64,000 nucleotides of DNA from JAPWJZ01 sp041287865 (GTDB lineage Bacteria; Pseudomonadota; Alphaproteobacteria; Micavibrionales; UBA2020): positions 1 through 64,000 of the forward strand of contig JBGGMV010000037.1 in assembly GCA_041287865.1 (NCBI GenBank), given 5' to 3'. A program made the position numbers and the translations under genes. Positions 39,478 through 48,324 of this stretch are shown piece by piece. The notes under the pieces are model-generated. The model saw only the letters and a list, made by a program, of their open reading frames with translations. It ran no database searches and had not been told where the DNA came from. Within the stretch, counting starts at the first letter, position 1; the number at the start of each line of letters is the position of its first letter.

Positions 39478-40731
39478 TTAAAGCCGCCCGTCCCGTAAAA
39501 TCCGGGGCGGATTGCCGCCCAAACCCATCGCCTGGCGGGCAAAAAAGGCCTTCAGGGGGGGTATTTTGTCAACGATGCCAATCCCGAGGTCTCGAATCGT
39601 GGCGACCGAGACGAGGTTATTCGAGAAGAGCCGATTAAGCAGGTCGGTGAAACCCGCCATCAATAATGTATCGGTGCGCCGCCATTGTTCATAATCAGCC
39701 AAAAGTGCGCCCGAGCCGATATCGATTCCCAGTTTCAGACGGTCGACCACCAGTTCGGACAGCACGGCCACGTCGCGCATCGACAGGTTCAGCCCCTGCC
39801 CCGCAATCGGGTGGATCACATGCGCGGCTTCGGCCATCAGCGCGCAGCGTTTGCCTGTATATGATGTCGCGTGCATGAGCGAGAGCGGATAGCCCATCGG
39901 CTTCGACACTGCGCGCACATTGCCCAGATGCTCGCCGAAAAGCTTTTGCAGCTCGTCATTAAAATCATCCGGCGACAGCGCGAGGAATTTCTTCGCGTCC
40001 TTTTCCTCGACCGTCCAGACGACGGAGGAACGATGGTTTCCATCGGCATCATCCGCCATCGGCAGCACAGCGAAGGGGCCCGCGGGCAGGAAATGCTCCA
40101 GCGCCACGTTTTCATGGTCTATTTCATGGGCGGCGTTGCAGACGATCGCAATCTGCCCGTAAGACCACTGTTTTACATCGATGCCCAGCCAGTCACGCGT
40201 GGCGGACCCACGGCCATCCGCACCGATCAGCAGCGAGGCGGAAACGCTGCGGCCGTCTTTCAATTTCACGCCCGCCACCGCGTCATCGGCGAAGAAAGAC
40301 GCAATTTCAACAGGCGCGAGGTGCTTAACGTTTTTAAAGCGCGAGAGGTTCTTGAACAGCGCACGGCGCAGCAGCAGGTTCTCGATGATCCAGCCGAAGG
40401 GCTCGCCATTGCCGTCCTGATCGGTCGCAAAATGCAGGAACAGCGGCGATGCGCCGTCGGCCACGCGGATGTCGAGGATGGGCGAGCAGTTATCTTCCAT
40501 CGCAGCCCAGACACCGGCCGCCTGCAACACCTTGTGCGAGGCATATGATATGGCGGTGGTGCGGCCATCGTAATTGTCGTTGAGGTGGACGGAGGGCGGC
40601 GCGCGGTCGATGATGATCGTCTCCACCCCCGCTTCGCCCAAGACACCCGCCAGCGACAGGCCCGCAAGGCCGCCGCCGATAATCAGCACGTCGCAGCGCA
40701 GTGTATTTTTAGGGGTCTTTTCTTTCGCCAT
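39478..40731 (-). CDS. UbiH/UbiF-type FAD-dependent hydroxylase
   Basis: A 417-residue flavoprotein monooxygenase of the ubiquinone-hydroxylase family. The N-terminal dinucleotide-binding motif is IIGGGLAGLSLAGVLGEAG; the ADGRGSATR motif is present mid-way. The second FAD motif, normally GDAAH, reads AEAAHVIHPIAGQGLN, keeping HPIAGQGLN. It should hydroxylate the benzene ring during ubiquinone synthesis (UbiH, UbiF or UbiL class cannot be separated). The Asp to Glu change in the FAD motif is conservative. It lies about 110 bases upstream of ihfB. Confidence 0.88.
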   Translation of the reverse strand: MAKEKTPKNTLRCDVLIIGGGLAGLSLAGVLGEAGVETIIIDRAPPSVHLNDNYDGRTTAISYASHKVLQAAGVWAAMEDNCSPILDIRVADGASPLFLHFATDQDGNGEPFGWIIENLLLRRALFKNLSRFKNVKHLAPVEIASFFADDAVAGVKLKDGRSVSASLLIGADGRGSATRDWLGIDVKQWSYGQIAIVCNAAHEIDHENVALEHFLPAGPFAVLPMADDADGNHRSSVVWTVEEKDAKKFLALSPDDFNDELQKLFGEHLGNVRAVSKPMGYPLSLMHATSYTGKRCALMAEAAHVIHPIAGQGLNLSMRDVAVLSELVVDRLKLGIDIGSGALLADYEQWRRTDTLLMAGFTDLLNRLFSNNLVSVATIRDLGIGIVDKIPPLKAFFARQAMGLGGNPPRILRDGRL

Positions 40732-40839
40732 TTGGCACCTTTTCTGCCGGGAGACTAGCCGATTTAAACCCTTGCTGCATCAGGAAAAACAGCCCCCAAG
40801 TTGACAGGCGTGCGATGATACCGCAAACTTGTCTTACCA

Positions 40840-41547
40840 ATGGAAAAACCCAAGCGAAAGCGATCGCTTACAAGGAAATTCACCATGGCCGTGCTGGGCC
40901 TGACGGCCACGGCAGCCTGCCTTTACGGCGCATGGTTCGGGGCCTTCTATGCCGGACGCGGCGATACGCTGACGCCAAGCGAGACATCCGCCGTCACCTC
41001 CATCTTCGGCGATGAAATCAACGCCAATGCGATCCGCAAGCACGAACGCTCCGAGGCCAGCGCGACGCATCTTTTCCGCTGGGTCGACGGCATGGTGCCG
41101 CCGCCCTTCAGCCATATCGATTTCTTCGGCCCCGATGCGCATGCGCGCGATTACACGCGCGAAGATAAACGGCTTTTCTCGCTGTTTATGCACGAAGTTA
41201 CGCATGCATGGCAGGGCCAGAACTTCAACTTCTCGCGCCACAATGTGGGCCAGTATGCCTATAGCCTGAAAGAAGGCTCCAAATTCTCCGACTTCGGCAC
41301 CGAGCAGCAGGCCGATATCATCAGCGATTACGCCGGCACCTTCATGCATCAATCCAGCATCGGGAAGGAGCGCAGCCCAGAAGATATATTGTTAAGGGAT
41401 GTCGTCGAAACCCGCTTCCCCAGTGCGCGTGACACCCGCCTGTCGATGGAGGCGGGCCGTATGGCCGCCTTCCGCAACGAGGCCCAGCCTGTCCGCGTGG
41501 CCCAGCCCACGCCCACCCCCCCGCCCTCCATCCCCAAAACCGCCTGA
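40840..41547 (+). CDS. vgr-related (DUF4157-like) HExxH protein 1
   Basis: A 235-residue protein with one N-terminal membrane helix (~14-34) and an extracytoplasmic domain. It carries LTPSETSAVTSIFGDEINANAIRKH, the start of the vgr-related family, and HEVTHAWQGQ: zinc-site residues His118, Glu119 and His122. FGTEQQADIISDYAG follows at the expected distance and could give the third metal ligand. The family is a DUF4157 relative found near secretion systems or as free copies; protease activity is not proven. The ending is proline-rich. It is the first of two adjacent paralogues. Confidence 0.75.
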   Translation: MEKPKRKRSLTRKFTMAVLGLTATAACLYGAWFGAFYAGRGDTLTPSETSAVTSIFGDEINANAIRKHERSEASATHLFRWVDGMVPPPFSHIDFFGPDAHARDYTREDKRLFSLFMHEVTHAWQGQNFNFSRHNVGQYAYSLKEGSKFSDFGTEQQADIISDYAGTFMHQSSIGKERSPEDILLRDVVETRFPSARDTRLSMEAGRMAAFRNEAQPVRVAQPTPTPPPSIPKTA

Positions 41548-41592
41548 CCCCCCCTTTTCGGCCCCCTATCCGGCCTTTTTTCGACTTAATCG

Positions 41593-41622
41593 TTGACATT
41601 ATGAATAATAATTCGCTATCCT
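41593..41622 (+). promoter_or_regulatory. Promoter candidate of the second vgr-related gene
   Basis: TTGACA, 18-base spacer, TATCCT, 28 bases before the ATG at 41651, in a short AT-rich gap. It suggests that the two paralogues are not strictly co-transcribed. Confidence 0.5.
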
Positions 41623-41650
41623 GAAGCCTTCAAAAAACAAGGACGTCCTG

Positions 41651-42304
41651 ATGGCGGAACGCCAGAAGAAATCGTTGATTCGCAAATTTGCGACAGCTGC
41701 GGCGAAAACCGTCGCCGTGGCGGCGCTCGCCTATGGCGCGTGGTTCGGCGCGTTTTACGCAGGCCGCGGCGAGACGCTGACGAAGGGCGAGACGCAGGCG
41801 GTCGAAGGCATTTTCGGCGACCAGCTGGATGCTTCCATGATCCGCAAGCACTTCCGCAACCAGAGCAGCGTCACGCATGTGATGGGCAATACGCGCGGCA
41901 TGGTGATGCCGCCCTTCAGCCATATCGACTTCTTCGGGCCCGACGCGCAGTCGAAAGACTACAGCAAAGAAGGCATCGGCAAATTCGGCCTCTTCATGCA
42001 TGAAGTCACGCATACATGGCAGGGCCAGAACCTGAAATTTTCCACGAAAGCCTTCCGCCGCTACGACTACGATTACATGCTGCGCCCCACGTCGCAGTTC
42101 AGGGATTTCGGCACGGAACAGCAGGCGGAGATTGTCGAGAATTACGCCGAGCGCTGGATACACCGCGACGGCATCATAGAGCCGCGCACGGCGAAAGACA
42201 CGCTGGTCATGAATGTGGTCGAAAGACAATTCCCGCGCGCAAAGGCAACGCGCGACAGCGTCTGGCGCGCAAACGCGCCAAAAGCGAATACCCTCAAAAC
42301 CTGA
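41651..42304 (+). CDS. vgr-related (DUF4157-like) HExxH protein 2
   Basis: A 217-residue paralogue of the preceding protein, starting MAERQKKSLIRKF with one N-terminal membrane helix (~20-40). It keeps LTKGETQAVEGIFGDQLDASMIRKH, the HEVTHTWQGQ site (His117, Glu118, His121), YDYDYMLRPTSQFRDFGTEQQAEIVENYAE and ends basic. The gene pair, sharing roughly half their residues in these regions, points to a recent-to-moderate duplication. The partner or substrate is unknown. It converges on the minus-strand gene at 42308 with a 3-base gap. Confidence 0.75.
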   Translation: MAERQKKSLIRKFATAAAKTVAVAALAYGAWFGAFYAGRGETLTKGETQAVEGIFGDQLDASMIRKHFRNQSSVTHVMGNTRGMVMPPFSHIDFFGPDAQSKDYSKEGIGKFGLFMHEVTHTWQGQNLKFSTKAFRRYDYDYMLRPTSQFRDFGTEQQAEIVENYAERWIHRDGIIEPRTAKDTLVMNVVERQFPRAKATRDSVWRANAPKANTLKT

Positions 42305-42307
42305 GAA

Positions 42308-42985
42308 TTAATAGTTCGGCTTAATTTTCTTGACCGGCAGGTCGGCGGCGACGGGTTCGTCGTCGATCATCTCGATCATGCCGTTTTCGGTCATCGAGAA
42401 GCGCGCGGAGAAAAGCGCGTTGCCGTAGAGAACCATGGCCGACGCCTCGTGCGCACCTTCGGCCGAGCGGCCTTCGAAAGCGGCGGGGCGGATCGCGTCC
42501 TCGATCACCTTGCGGGTGTTCGGGTCCAGTTTCGCCTGGTCGATCGCGGGGTGGTTGATGTCTTCCACGATCAGGAAGGGCCCTTCGTCGCCATGGACGA
42601 AGTAGCAGAAGAAACGCAGGTATTCGAGGTTGTTGGCGTCGGTCACCTTGATCGGATCGGCTTCGTTCGCGTCATGGATGGGAGCAGACGAACCGTCGAG
42701 CAGGAACATGCGGCCCTGTTTGGCCAAAAACCAGAAGGGGCCGGTGCCGGCGGACCAGGCGCTGTCGTTCACGCGCACAAGGCCGATCGAGGTGTAGAAG
42801 GGCAGCTGGCACCACTCGGCGGTGCCGGTGGCGGCGGAGGCGTTATGCTTGCCCTGGATGGGGTTGACCAGCTTGAGGAAGGGCTCGAGCTGAGCGCCGC
42901 TGACCTTTTGCCAGTTATACTGATCGAACATCGTATTTGGAGCCTTTCCAGAAGGTTGCTGTGCAGCCTGTGTTGATGTTGTCAT
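42308..42985 (-). CDS. Hypothetical cytosolic protein, 225 residues
   Basis: A 225-residue soluble protein, without a signal peptide or membrane helix. It has an N-terminal Gln/Ser/Pro-rich lead and a compact beta-rich middle (FWFLAKQGRMFLLDGSSAPIH, LRFFCYFVHGDEGPFLIVED). The end is charged, with VKKIKPNY. No recognised family. Codon use matches neighbours. It stands alone between the vgr-related pair and argE. An alternative Met lies at residue 19 (MFDQYNW). Confidence 0.6.
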   Translation of the reverse strand: MTTSTQAAQQPSGKAPNTMFDQYNWQKVSGAQLEPFLKLVNPIQGKHNASAATGTAEWCQLPFYTSIGLVRVNDSAWSAGTGPFWFLAKQGRMFLLDGSSAPIHDANEADPIKVTDANNLEYLRFFCYFVHGDEGPFLIVEDINHPAIDQAKLDPNTRKVIEDAIRPAAFEGRSAEGAHEASAMVLYGNALFSARFSMTENGMIEMIDDEPVAADLPVKKIKPNY

Positions 42986-43029
42986 GACTTCCCCGCTATT
43001 GCAAGAGTTTGAAATTCAAGCCTTTAATA

Positions 43030-44199
43030 TTATGCTGCCGTGCGCAATTTGTCCAGTAGTCTATCCATAAAGTTCTCGCACTTCACGATTTGTTCCTTGG
43101 CAATGAACTCGTTGGGCTTGTGCGCCTGGGCGATAGAACCGGGGCCGCAGACGACCGTCGGGATGCCTTTATTGTGGAAGATGCCGGCCTCGGTGGCGAA
43201 GCTGACCTTTTCCGTGGCGTTTGAACCGGACAGGGACAGGACGAAATCGACCATCGGGTTGTCGTTGGCGATATCGAAGGATTTGACGCCGGCGGTGTAT
43301 TTGAAATCGAAGCCCGTCTTGGGGTCGATGTCCTTCATGCGGGGTTCAAGGTGCTTGAAGGCATACTGGCGGATTTCTTCCAGAATGTCCTCGGAATTGA
43401 CCTCGGGGATGTTGCGCACCTCGATGGCGAATTCGCAGTGGTTGGGCACGATGTTCAGCGCCGTACCGCCCTTGATGATGCCGACGTGGACGGTGGTGAA
43501 GGGCGGATCGAACTGGCGGTTGAAGGGGCCTTCGTTCTGGATGCGGCGCGCGATCGATTTCGTATGCGCGATCAGCTCGGCTGCATATTCGACAGCGTTG
43601 ACGGAGTAAGGTGCCAGCGAGGAATGCGATTCCTTGCCGTGCACCGTGCATTCCAGATCGCAAATGCCTTTGTGGCCGGTAATCGTCTTCATCAGCGTGG
43701 GTTCGCCCACGACGCAAAGCTTGGGTTTTACGCCTGCCTGCACGATATGGTCGGCAAGGCTATGCGCGCCAAGGCAGCCAAGCTCTTCGTCATACGAGAG
43801 CGCGAAGTGGATGGGGCTGTTCAGCGGACGCTTCACCATCTCGGGAAGCTTGGCGAGGGCGACGGCGATAAAACCCTTCATGTCGCAGGTGCCGCGCGCG
43901 AAAAGATGTTCGTTCTGGTCGCGGAGCACAAAGGGATCGCTGTCCCATGCCTGACCCTCGACCGGCACCACATCGGTATGGCCGGAGAGGACAACACCGG
44001 CTTTGTCAGCGGGGCCGACGATGGCGTGGAGGTTGGCTTTTTTCTTCGTCTCGTCGTAGACGAGCTGCGACTTGATCCCGTAGCCTTCGAGGTAGTTCTG
44101 CACCCAGTGGATGAGCTCGAGGTTGCTCTTGACCGAGGTCGTGTCGAAGGAGACCAGCCTGGCCAGCATCTCCTGGCTTGAAAGAACGGTTTTCGTCAT
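43030..44199 (-). CDS. argE: Acetylornithine deacetylase (M20 peptidase family)
   Basis: A 389-residue zinc deacetylase of arginine synthesis, converting N-acetylornithine to ornithine. M20 metal ligands are visible in SGHTDVVPVEGQAW (His), GTCDMKGFIAVAL (Asp), SYDEELGCLGA (Glu pair) and the C-terminal CGPGSIAQAHKPNEFI (His). The start chosen is the ATG at 44199 (MTKTVLSS) with AGGAAGG upstream; the frame is open further to 44358 but that part is not like the family. DapE is a close relative; VGEPTLMKTITGHKG and the C-terminal pattern favour ArgE. Confidence 0.88.
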   Translation of the reverse strand: MTKTVLSSQEMLARLVSFDTTSVKSNLELIHWVQNYLEGYGIKSQLVYDETKKKANLHAIVGPADKAGVVLSGHTDVVPVEGQAWDSDPFVLRDQNEHLFARGTCDMKGFIAVALAKLPEMVKRPLNSPIHFALSYDEELGCLGAHSLADHIVQAGVKPKLCVVGEPTLMKTITGHKGICDLECTVHGKESHSSLAPYSVNAVEYAAELIAHTKSIARRIQNEGPFNRQFDPPFTTVHVGIIKGGTALNIVPNHCEFAIEVRNIPEVNSEDILEEIRQYAFKHLEPRMKDIDPKTGFDFKYTAGVKSFDIANDNPMVDFVLSLSGSNATEKVSFATEAGIFHNKGIPTVVCGPGSIAQAHKPNEFIAKEQIVKCENFMDRLLDKLRTAA

Positions 44200-44271
44200 G
44201 GTGGCGCTGCCTTCCTGCACGGTATATAATGGGTTCAAAATAAGCTTTTTTGGGCATTTTTCAACGCCCAA

Positions 44272-45144
44272 ATGAATCAGGAAGATAGCGTGCAGGACGT
44301 CCTTATTTGTCAAAAACCGCCCAAACAGGCCGCCCCGCTGGTGCTGGACAGCCCGCATAGCGGCAATGTTTACCCTAAGGACTTCAAATACGACTGCCCC
44401 AAGGCCTGGCTGGCCGAAACCGAGGACGCCTTCGTCGACGAGATTTTCGGGCAGGCCCCGCAGCTGGGCGTGCCGCTGCTGGCGGCCCTTTTCCCGCGCT
44501 GCTATATCGACGCCAACCGGGCTGAGGACGATATCGACCCGCTGCTGCTGGAGGGCACATGGCCCGGCACCGCCAACCCGACGGCAAGATCCGCGATGGG
44601 CGTGGGGCTGATACGCCGCTTGTTCAAGCAGAACGACCCGCAGCCCATCTACAGCCGCCCGCTGACGGTTTCAGAGATTGAACACCGCATAAACGCCTAT
44701 TACAGGCCCTATCACAAGGCTTTGAGCGAATTGCTGGACGCGACGCACCGCGATTTCGGCGCGGTCTATCACATCAACTGCCATTCGATGCCCTGTTCAC
44801 CGGGCGGGGCCACGCGCCATATGCCGGATATCGTGCTGGGCGACCGCGACGGCACGACCTGCGATGCCAGCTTCACGCAGTTCGCGGCAAAAAGTTTGAA
44901 AGAGATGGGATATCGCGTCGCCATCAACAAGCCTTACAAGGGCGTCGAGATTTTGCGCCGCCATGCCGCGCCCGCCCAGAATCGCCACAGCCTGCAGATC
45001 GAGCTCAGGCGCGGGCTCTACATGGACGAGGCCTCCCGCCGCAAGACGCCGGGCTTTGCGCGGATGCGCAAAAACATGACCCTGTTCGTGACCCAGATGA
45101 TTGATTTTACACGGAAAAATTCGATCGATCTGGCCGCCGATTAA
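44272..45144 (+). CDS. N-formylglutamate amidohydrolase family protein
   Basis: A 290-residue hydrolase of the HutG/N-formylglutamate amidohydrolase family (zinc-dependent, releasing formate from formylglutamate in histidine breakdown). Seen: PLVLDSPHSGNVYP near residue 25 (His ligand), AETEDAFVDEIF, PRCYIDANRAEDDID, and HINCHSMPC at ~163-171. No hut genes are nearby, so the physiological substrate is uncertain. It is divergent from argE, with 72 bases between the starts. Confidence 0.85.
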   Translation: MNQEDSVQDVLICQKPPKQAAPLVLDSPHSGNVYPKDFKYDCPKAWLAETEDAFVDEIFGQAPQLGVPLLAALFPRCYIDANRAEDDIDPLLLEGTWPGTANPTARSAMGVGLIRRLFKQNDPQPIYSRPLTVSEIEHRINAYYRPYHKALSELLDATHRDFGAVYHINCHSMPCSPGGATRHMPDIVLGDRDGTTCDASFTQFAAKSLKEMGYRVAINKPYKGVEILRRHAAPAQNRHSLQIELRRGLYMDEASRRKTPGFARMRKNMTLFVTQMIDFTRKNSIDLAAD

Positions 45145-45168
45145 CCGGCTTTCTATTCACATAGTATA

Positions 45169-45198
45169 TTGACATAAACAAACCGCAGGTGCTAGAAC
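45169..45198 (+). promoter_or_regulatory. Promoter candidate of the duplicated-domain gene
   Basis: TTGACA, 18-base spacer and TAGAAC, about 60 bases before the start at 45261. The box matches the -35 consensus perfectly. Confidence 0.45.
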
Positions 45199-45260
45199 GG
45201 GGACACCTTTTCAAGCAACTGCGGGCGGTTTAACGCCTGCCATTCACAGCGGGTGATCCC

Positions 45261-46574
45261 ATGGCCGACATCAAAGACCTCGAATTCAAAGACACAGGCC
45301 TGCCCAACGATCCCGCCGTTTTCCGCGCCTACCGTCTCTACCAGAAAAACGCCGAAAGCTATGCGGATGAATCCGGCCTGCCGCAGGATTTCCCGCTGAA
45401 GGTCGCGCGCGCCGTGCGCGCCGCTTCGGGCGACGCCAACACGACCGCGCTGGCGCTGCTGATGTCCATCCCCGCCCCCGCCTATAGCGCGGTTGAAAAA
45501 CAATTCGGCGCCGACACCGTGAAGCAGCTGGACACAGCATGGAGCCATGAGCGCACCGGCTTCGCCTATATCGAGGACGCGCCGCCCGCGATCAAGGCGC
45601 TTGCCGCGGCTTCCGCCGCCGTCGCCTTCGACAATTTCATCGAAGCCGCTGCAACAGTTTCCGAGAAATTATTGCGCGTACCCGCAAAAGCAGATTTGAA
45701 AAAAGCAGCCCCGCAGCTGGTGCTGCCCGAACCCCGCGTCTATGAAATGCTGGCCGGCCGCCTTGAGGGCGAGGCTGCCGTGGCCTACGACCAGAAATTC
45801 GCCGCATATCAAAACGCTTACGAAAGCTACCGTCAGGAGCTGGATTTCGTCGGCATCGTCGTGCCCAAGAAAGACGCGGCAAAGCCTGAAAATCCGGCCT
45901 TCGATGAAACCGGCCTGATGGAAGACCCGACGGTGAAGGCGGCTTACGAGCTGGTGACGCGTCACCCCGGCGCAAGCCCGCGCACCGTGAACGACGCCGT
46001 GCTTTTTGGCAAGCTGCTGGGCAGCTTCGCGCCCGAAGAAAACCCCTCGGTCATCGCCGCCGGCATCATGCAGGCAGGGCTACAGGGCATCACGCGCGAC
46101 GATATCGGCTTTTTGCAAAAACGTCTGGGCGGCGAAGTCGGCCAGATCATGGAAACCTTCAACGTGCGCGACGCGCTGATGCGCGACCGCTCCGCCCTCG
46201 ACAAATGCCCCGACGAATTCCGCCAGATGGCGCTGGCCTATGGCATCGTGATGATGGACAACGCCAAGCAAAGCGGCGAACGCGTGCTGAAGCAATTGAA
46301 GGAAGGCGCCGACGTCATCCCCGAAGACGCCTACAAGGAAATCAAGCTGATCGGCTTCAAGCCGCTCTTCGCGCTTGCCATGGCCATGCCGATGATCATG
46401 GAACCGCTCCGTGGCCGCACCGGCGCACCCGCGCTGGAAAAAGCGTTCGAGGAAGAACATTCCCGCCTGCAACATTTCGTGCAGCAGAACATGCCCGAAA
46501 TGCCCGACCTGAAGGCGCTGCCGACGCAAGTGATGGCGGCAGGACCGCGCCGCCGCCCGCGCATCGGGATGTAA
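45261..46574 (+). CDS. Two-domain helical protein 1, possibly HD/RelA-SpoT-derived
   Basis: A 437-residue, all-helical soluble protein. It has two copies of one domain, each opening with a F-x-(D/E)-T-G-L-x-x-D-P-x-V-x-x-A-Y pattern: residues ~9-130 and ~214-340. Each copy later has an Ala-rich ALLMS... or AAGIMQAGL helix followed by a QFG or RLGGEVGQ segment. The layout resembles the HD domain of RelA/SpoT enzymes (ALLHD helix, then FG-x-E-V), but the His and Asp metal ligands are missing, so no hydrolase activity is suggested. Basic C-terminal end. Family not recognised for certain. Confidence 0.65.
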   Translation: MADIKDLEFKDTGLPNDPAVFRAYRLYQKNAESYADESGLPQDFPLKVARAVRAASGDANTTALALLMSIPAPAYSAVEKQFGADTVKQLDTAWSHERTGFAYIEDAPPAIKALAAASAAVAFDNFIEAAATVSEKLLRVPAKADLKKAAPQLVLPEPRVYEMLAGRLEGEAAVAYDQKFAAYQNAYESYRQELDFVGIVVPKKDAAKPENPAFDETGLMEDPTVKAAYELVTRHPGASPRTVNDAVLFGKLLGSFAPEENPSVIAAGIMQAGLQGITRDDIGFLQKRLGGEVGQIMETFNVRDALMRDRSALDKCPDEFRQMALAYGIVMMDNAKQSGERVLKQLKEGADVIPEDAYKEIKLIGFKPLFALAMAMPMIMEPLRGRTGAPALEKAFEEEHSRLQHFVQQNMPEMPDLKALPTQVMAAGPRRRPRIGM

Positions 46575-46611
46575 TTCGGACTTAAATTGCCATAATCATA
46601 TTCCCATAGCA

Positions 46612-46640
46612 TTGACGCTCCCTGTAGGGGGTGCTAAAAA
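46612..46640 (+). promoter_or_regulatory. Promoter candidate of the 98-residue protein gene
   Basis: TTGACG, 17-base spacer, TAAAAA, about 30 bases before the ATG at 46672. It would also serve the second two-domain gene. Confidence 0.45.
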
Positions 46641-46671
46641 CGATTCCACTCATTTTTATGGAATCGCAACT

Positions 46672-46968
46672 ATGTCGCTCAAAGAAGACCTTATGAATTC
46701 CCCCAAGCTGGACGCGCGCCTCAGGGCGAGCCTCGCCTTCCTTGATGATGCGACCGATCCGGCGGCTCCCCTCTTCAGCCTTTTCGTGAAGGTGAGCGGC
46801 ACGGGCGCGCTCGATACGAAACAAGTCCATGTGAACATCATCGCCGGCGATATCGGCACGGCGCATAACGTCTCGCTGAACGGCCTCAAGGAACTGGTCG
46901 ACAATCCTCGCGTCAATTACCTGCAGGGCAGCACCAAGATGCGTCCCAACAACGGCCCCCGCTTTTAA
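46672..46968 (+). CDS. Hypothetical 98-residue protein between the paralogues
   Basis: A 98-residue protein, MSLKEDLMNSPKLDARLRASL..., with a mixed helix and strand layout (LFSLFVKVSGTGALDTKQVHVNIIAGDIG). No signal peptide or family match. It stands between the two paralogous helical genes, 12 bases ahead of the second, and reads the same way, so it is probably co-transcribed with it. The start could be Met8 but 46672 is preferred by frame and promoter distance. Confidence 0.6.
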   Translation: MSLKEDLMNSPKLDARLRASLAFLDDATDPAAPLFSLFVKVSGTGALDTKQVHVNIIAGDIGTAHNVSLNGLKELVDNPRVNYLQGSTKMRPNNGPRF

Positions 46969-46980
46969 GGAGCAATCCCC

Positions 46981-48324
46981 ATGACCGATTACCGCGAAAC
47001 AGGCCTGCCGCAGGACCCGACCGTTTTCAGGGCCTTCAAGACCTACGAGAAAAACGCGAAAGACGCCGCCGCCGAACTGGGCCTGTCGGAAGATTTCCCC
47101 GTGCGCGTGGCGCAGGCGATCAATACGACCATGGCAGCCGACAGCACGCTGCTATCTGCCGCGCTTCTTTCCGTCGTGCCGCGCCCGTCGTGGGATATCA
47201 TCGAGAAAAACTTCGGCAAGGCCACGACCGCCCTGATGGAAGAAGCCGACCTGCACAATCGCACCGGATACGCCTATATCGACCAGGCGTCGGAGCCCGT
47301 GAAGGCGATCGCGCTGGCATCGGCCATCGCTGCTTTCAGCGAATTCAAGACGATTTCCGAAGGCATCGAGCAGGCGGTGACGAAAGTCATCAGCGGGCAG
47401 GCGCCGATGGAATCGCTGCAGCAGAAAATGATGATGATGCCGAACGTGGAGGTCTATGCGCACCTGCAAAAGGCCCTCTCGGACAAGAGCGGCTCGCCCG
47501 CACTGGAAGCGCTGTTCCAGGAACGTTTCGACGCTTTCCGCGAAGCGCGCGAAGCACATAACGAAAAACTGGCCGAGATGGGCATCGTCTTCACCATGCC
47601 GGGCCAGCCGATGCCGGGCATGGCATCCGCCGAACTCCGCTTCCCCGCGTTTGAGGACACCGGCCTGCTGGACGACGCCAAGGTGCGCGCCGTTTACGAG
47701 GTCATCACCAACCACCCCCGCGTTCAGCCCGATGATTTCGAGGGCGCGCTGGCGGCCGCGAAAATGCTGTCGGAACTGCCCGCATCGAAAAACCCGACCG
47801 CGATTGCCGGCGCTTTGCTTGATGTCGGCCTGCGTTCGCTCGGCCCCGACGACCATCAGTTCCTGAAAACGAAAATCGACTGGGATGTGCTGGAACTGCT
47901 CTCCGCCCATAGCGTGCGCGACCCGCTCACCCCTGCCGCGCTGAAAGCAGCGCCGGAGGAATTCCAGCAGATCGTGATCGCCAATGCGACAGCTGCCCTC
48001 GGCCACGCCAAGGAAGGCATCAAGGGCGCTCTTGAATCACTCGACCAGCAGGATTTTGCCATGCCGGAAGAAATGACCATGCCGCCCGAGCTGAAAATGA
48101 TGATGAAGATGCAGGCCTTGCAGCAGCTCGATATGCTGGCCGCAATGTCGCGCCACATGATCGGCCCGGTGCTGGGCCACACGGCTGCGCCCGAGCTTGA
48201 AAAAGCCTACGAGCAGAGCCTGAAAGACGCGCAGCAATTCATCCGCGACAACGCGCCGAAGCAGCAAAAACTGCTGCCCCCGCCGCCCCGCAAAAAGCCC
48301 GGCAACGATTTCACGTTTGACTGA
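46981..48324 (+). CDS. Two-domain helical protein 2, paralogue of 45261-46574
   Basis: A 447-residue paralogue with the same order: repeat 1 at ~4-125 (YRETGLPQDPTVFRAFK, AALLSVVPRPSWDIIEKNFGKAT, ASEPVKAIALASAIAAF) and repeat 2 from ~224 (FEDTGLLDDAKVRAVYEV, AIAGALLDVGL). The first repeat shows the SEPVKAIALASAI stretch, like the EPxxIKLADRLHN helix of RelA/SpoT HD domains with His and Asp missing. The C-terminal quarter has Met- and Lys-rich helices ending in a KKPGNDFTFD tail. Function unknown. Start ATG follows AAGGAG. Confidence 0.65.
   Translation: MTDYRETGLPQDPTVFRAFKTYEKNAKDAAAELGLSEDFPVRVAQAINTTMAADSTLLSAALLSVVPRPSWDIIEKNFGKATTALMEEADLHNRTGYAYIDQASEPVKAIALASAIAAFSEFKTISEGIEQAVTKVISGQAPMESLQQKMMMMPNVEVYAHLQKALSDKSGSPALEALFQERFDAFREAREAHNEKLAEMGIVFTMPGQPMPGMASAELRFPAFEDTGLLDDAKVRAVYEVITNHPRVQPDDFEGALAAAKMLSELPASKNPTAIAGALLDVGLRSLGPDDHQFLKTKIDWDVLELLSAHSVRDPLTPAALKAAPEEFQQIVIANATAALGHAKEGIKGALESLDQQDFAMPEEMTMPPELKMMMKMQALQQLDMLAAMSRHMIGPVLGHTAAPELEKAYEQSLKDAQQFIRDNAPKQQKLLPPPPRKKPGNDFTFD

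Noticed and set aside
46612..46671. TTG-start extension of the 98-residue protein
   Set aside because: The TTG is part of the -35 box of the promoter; the ATG at 46672 fits better.
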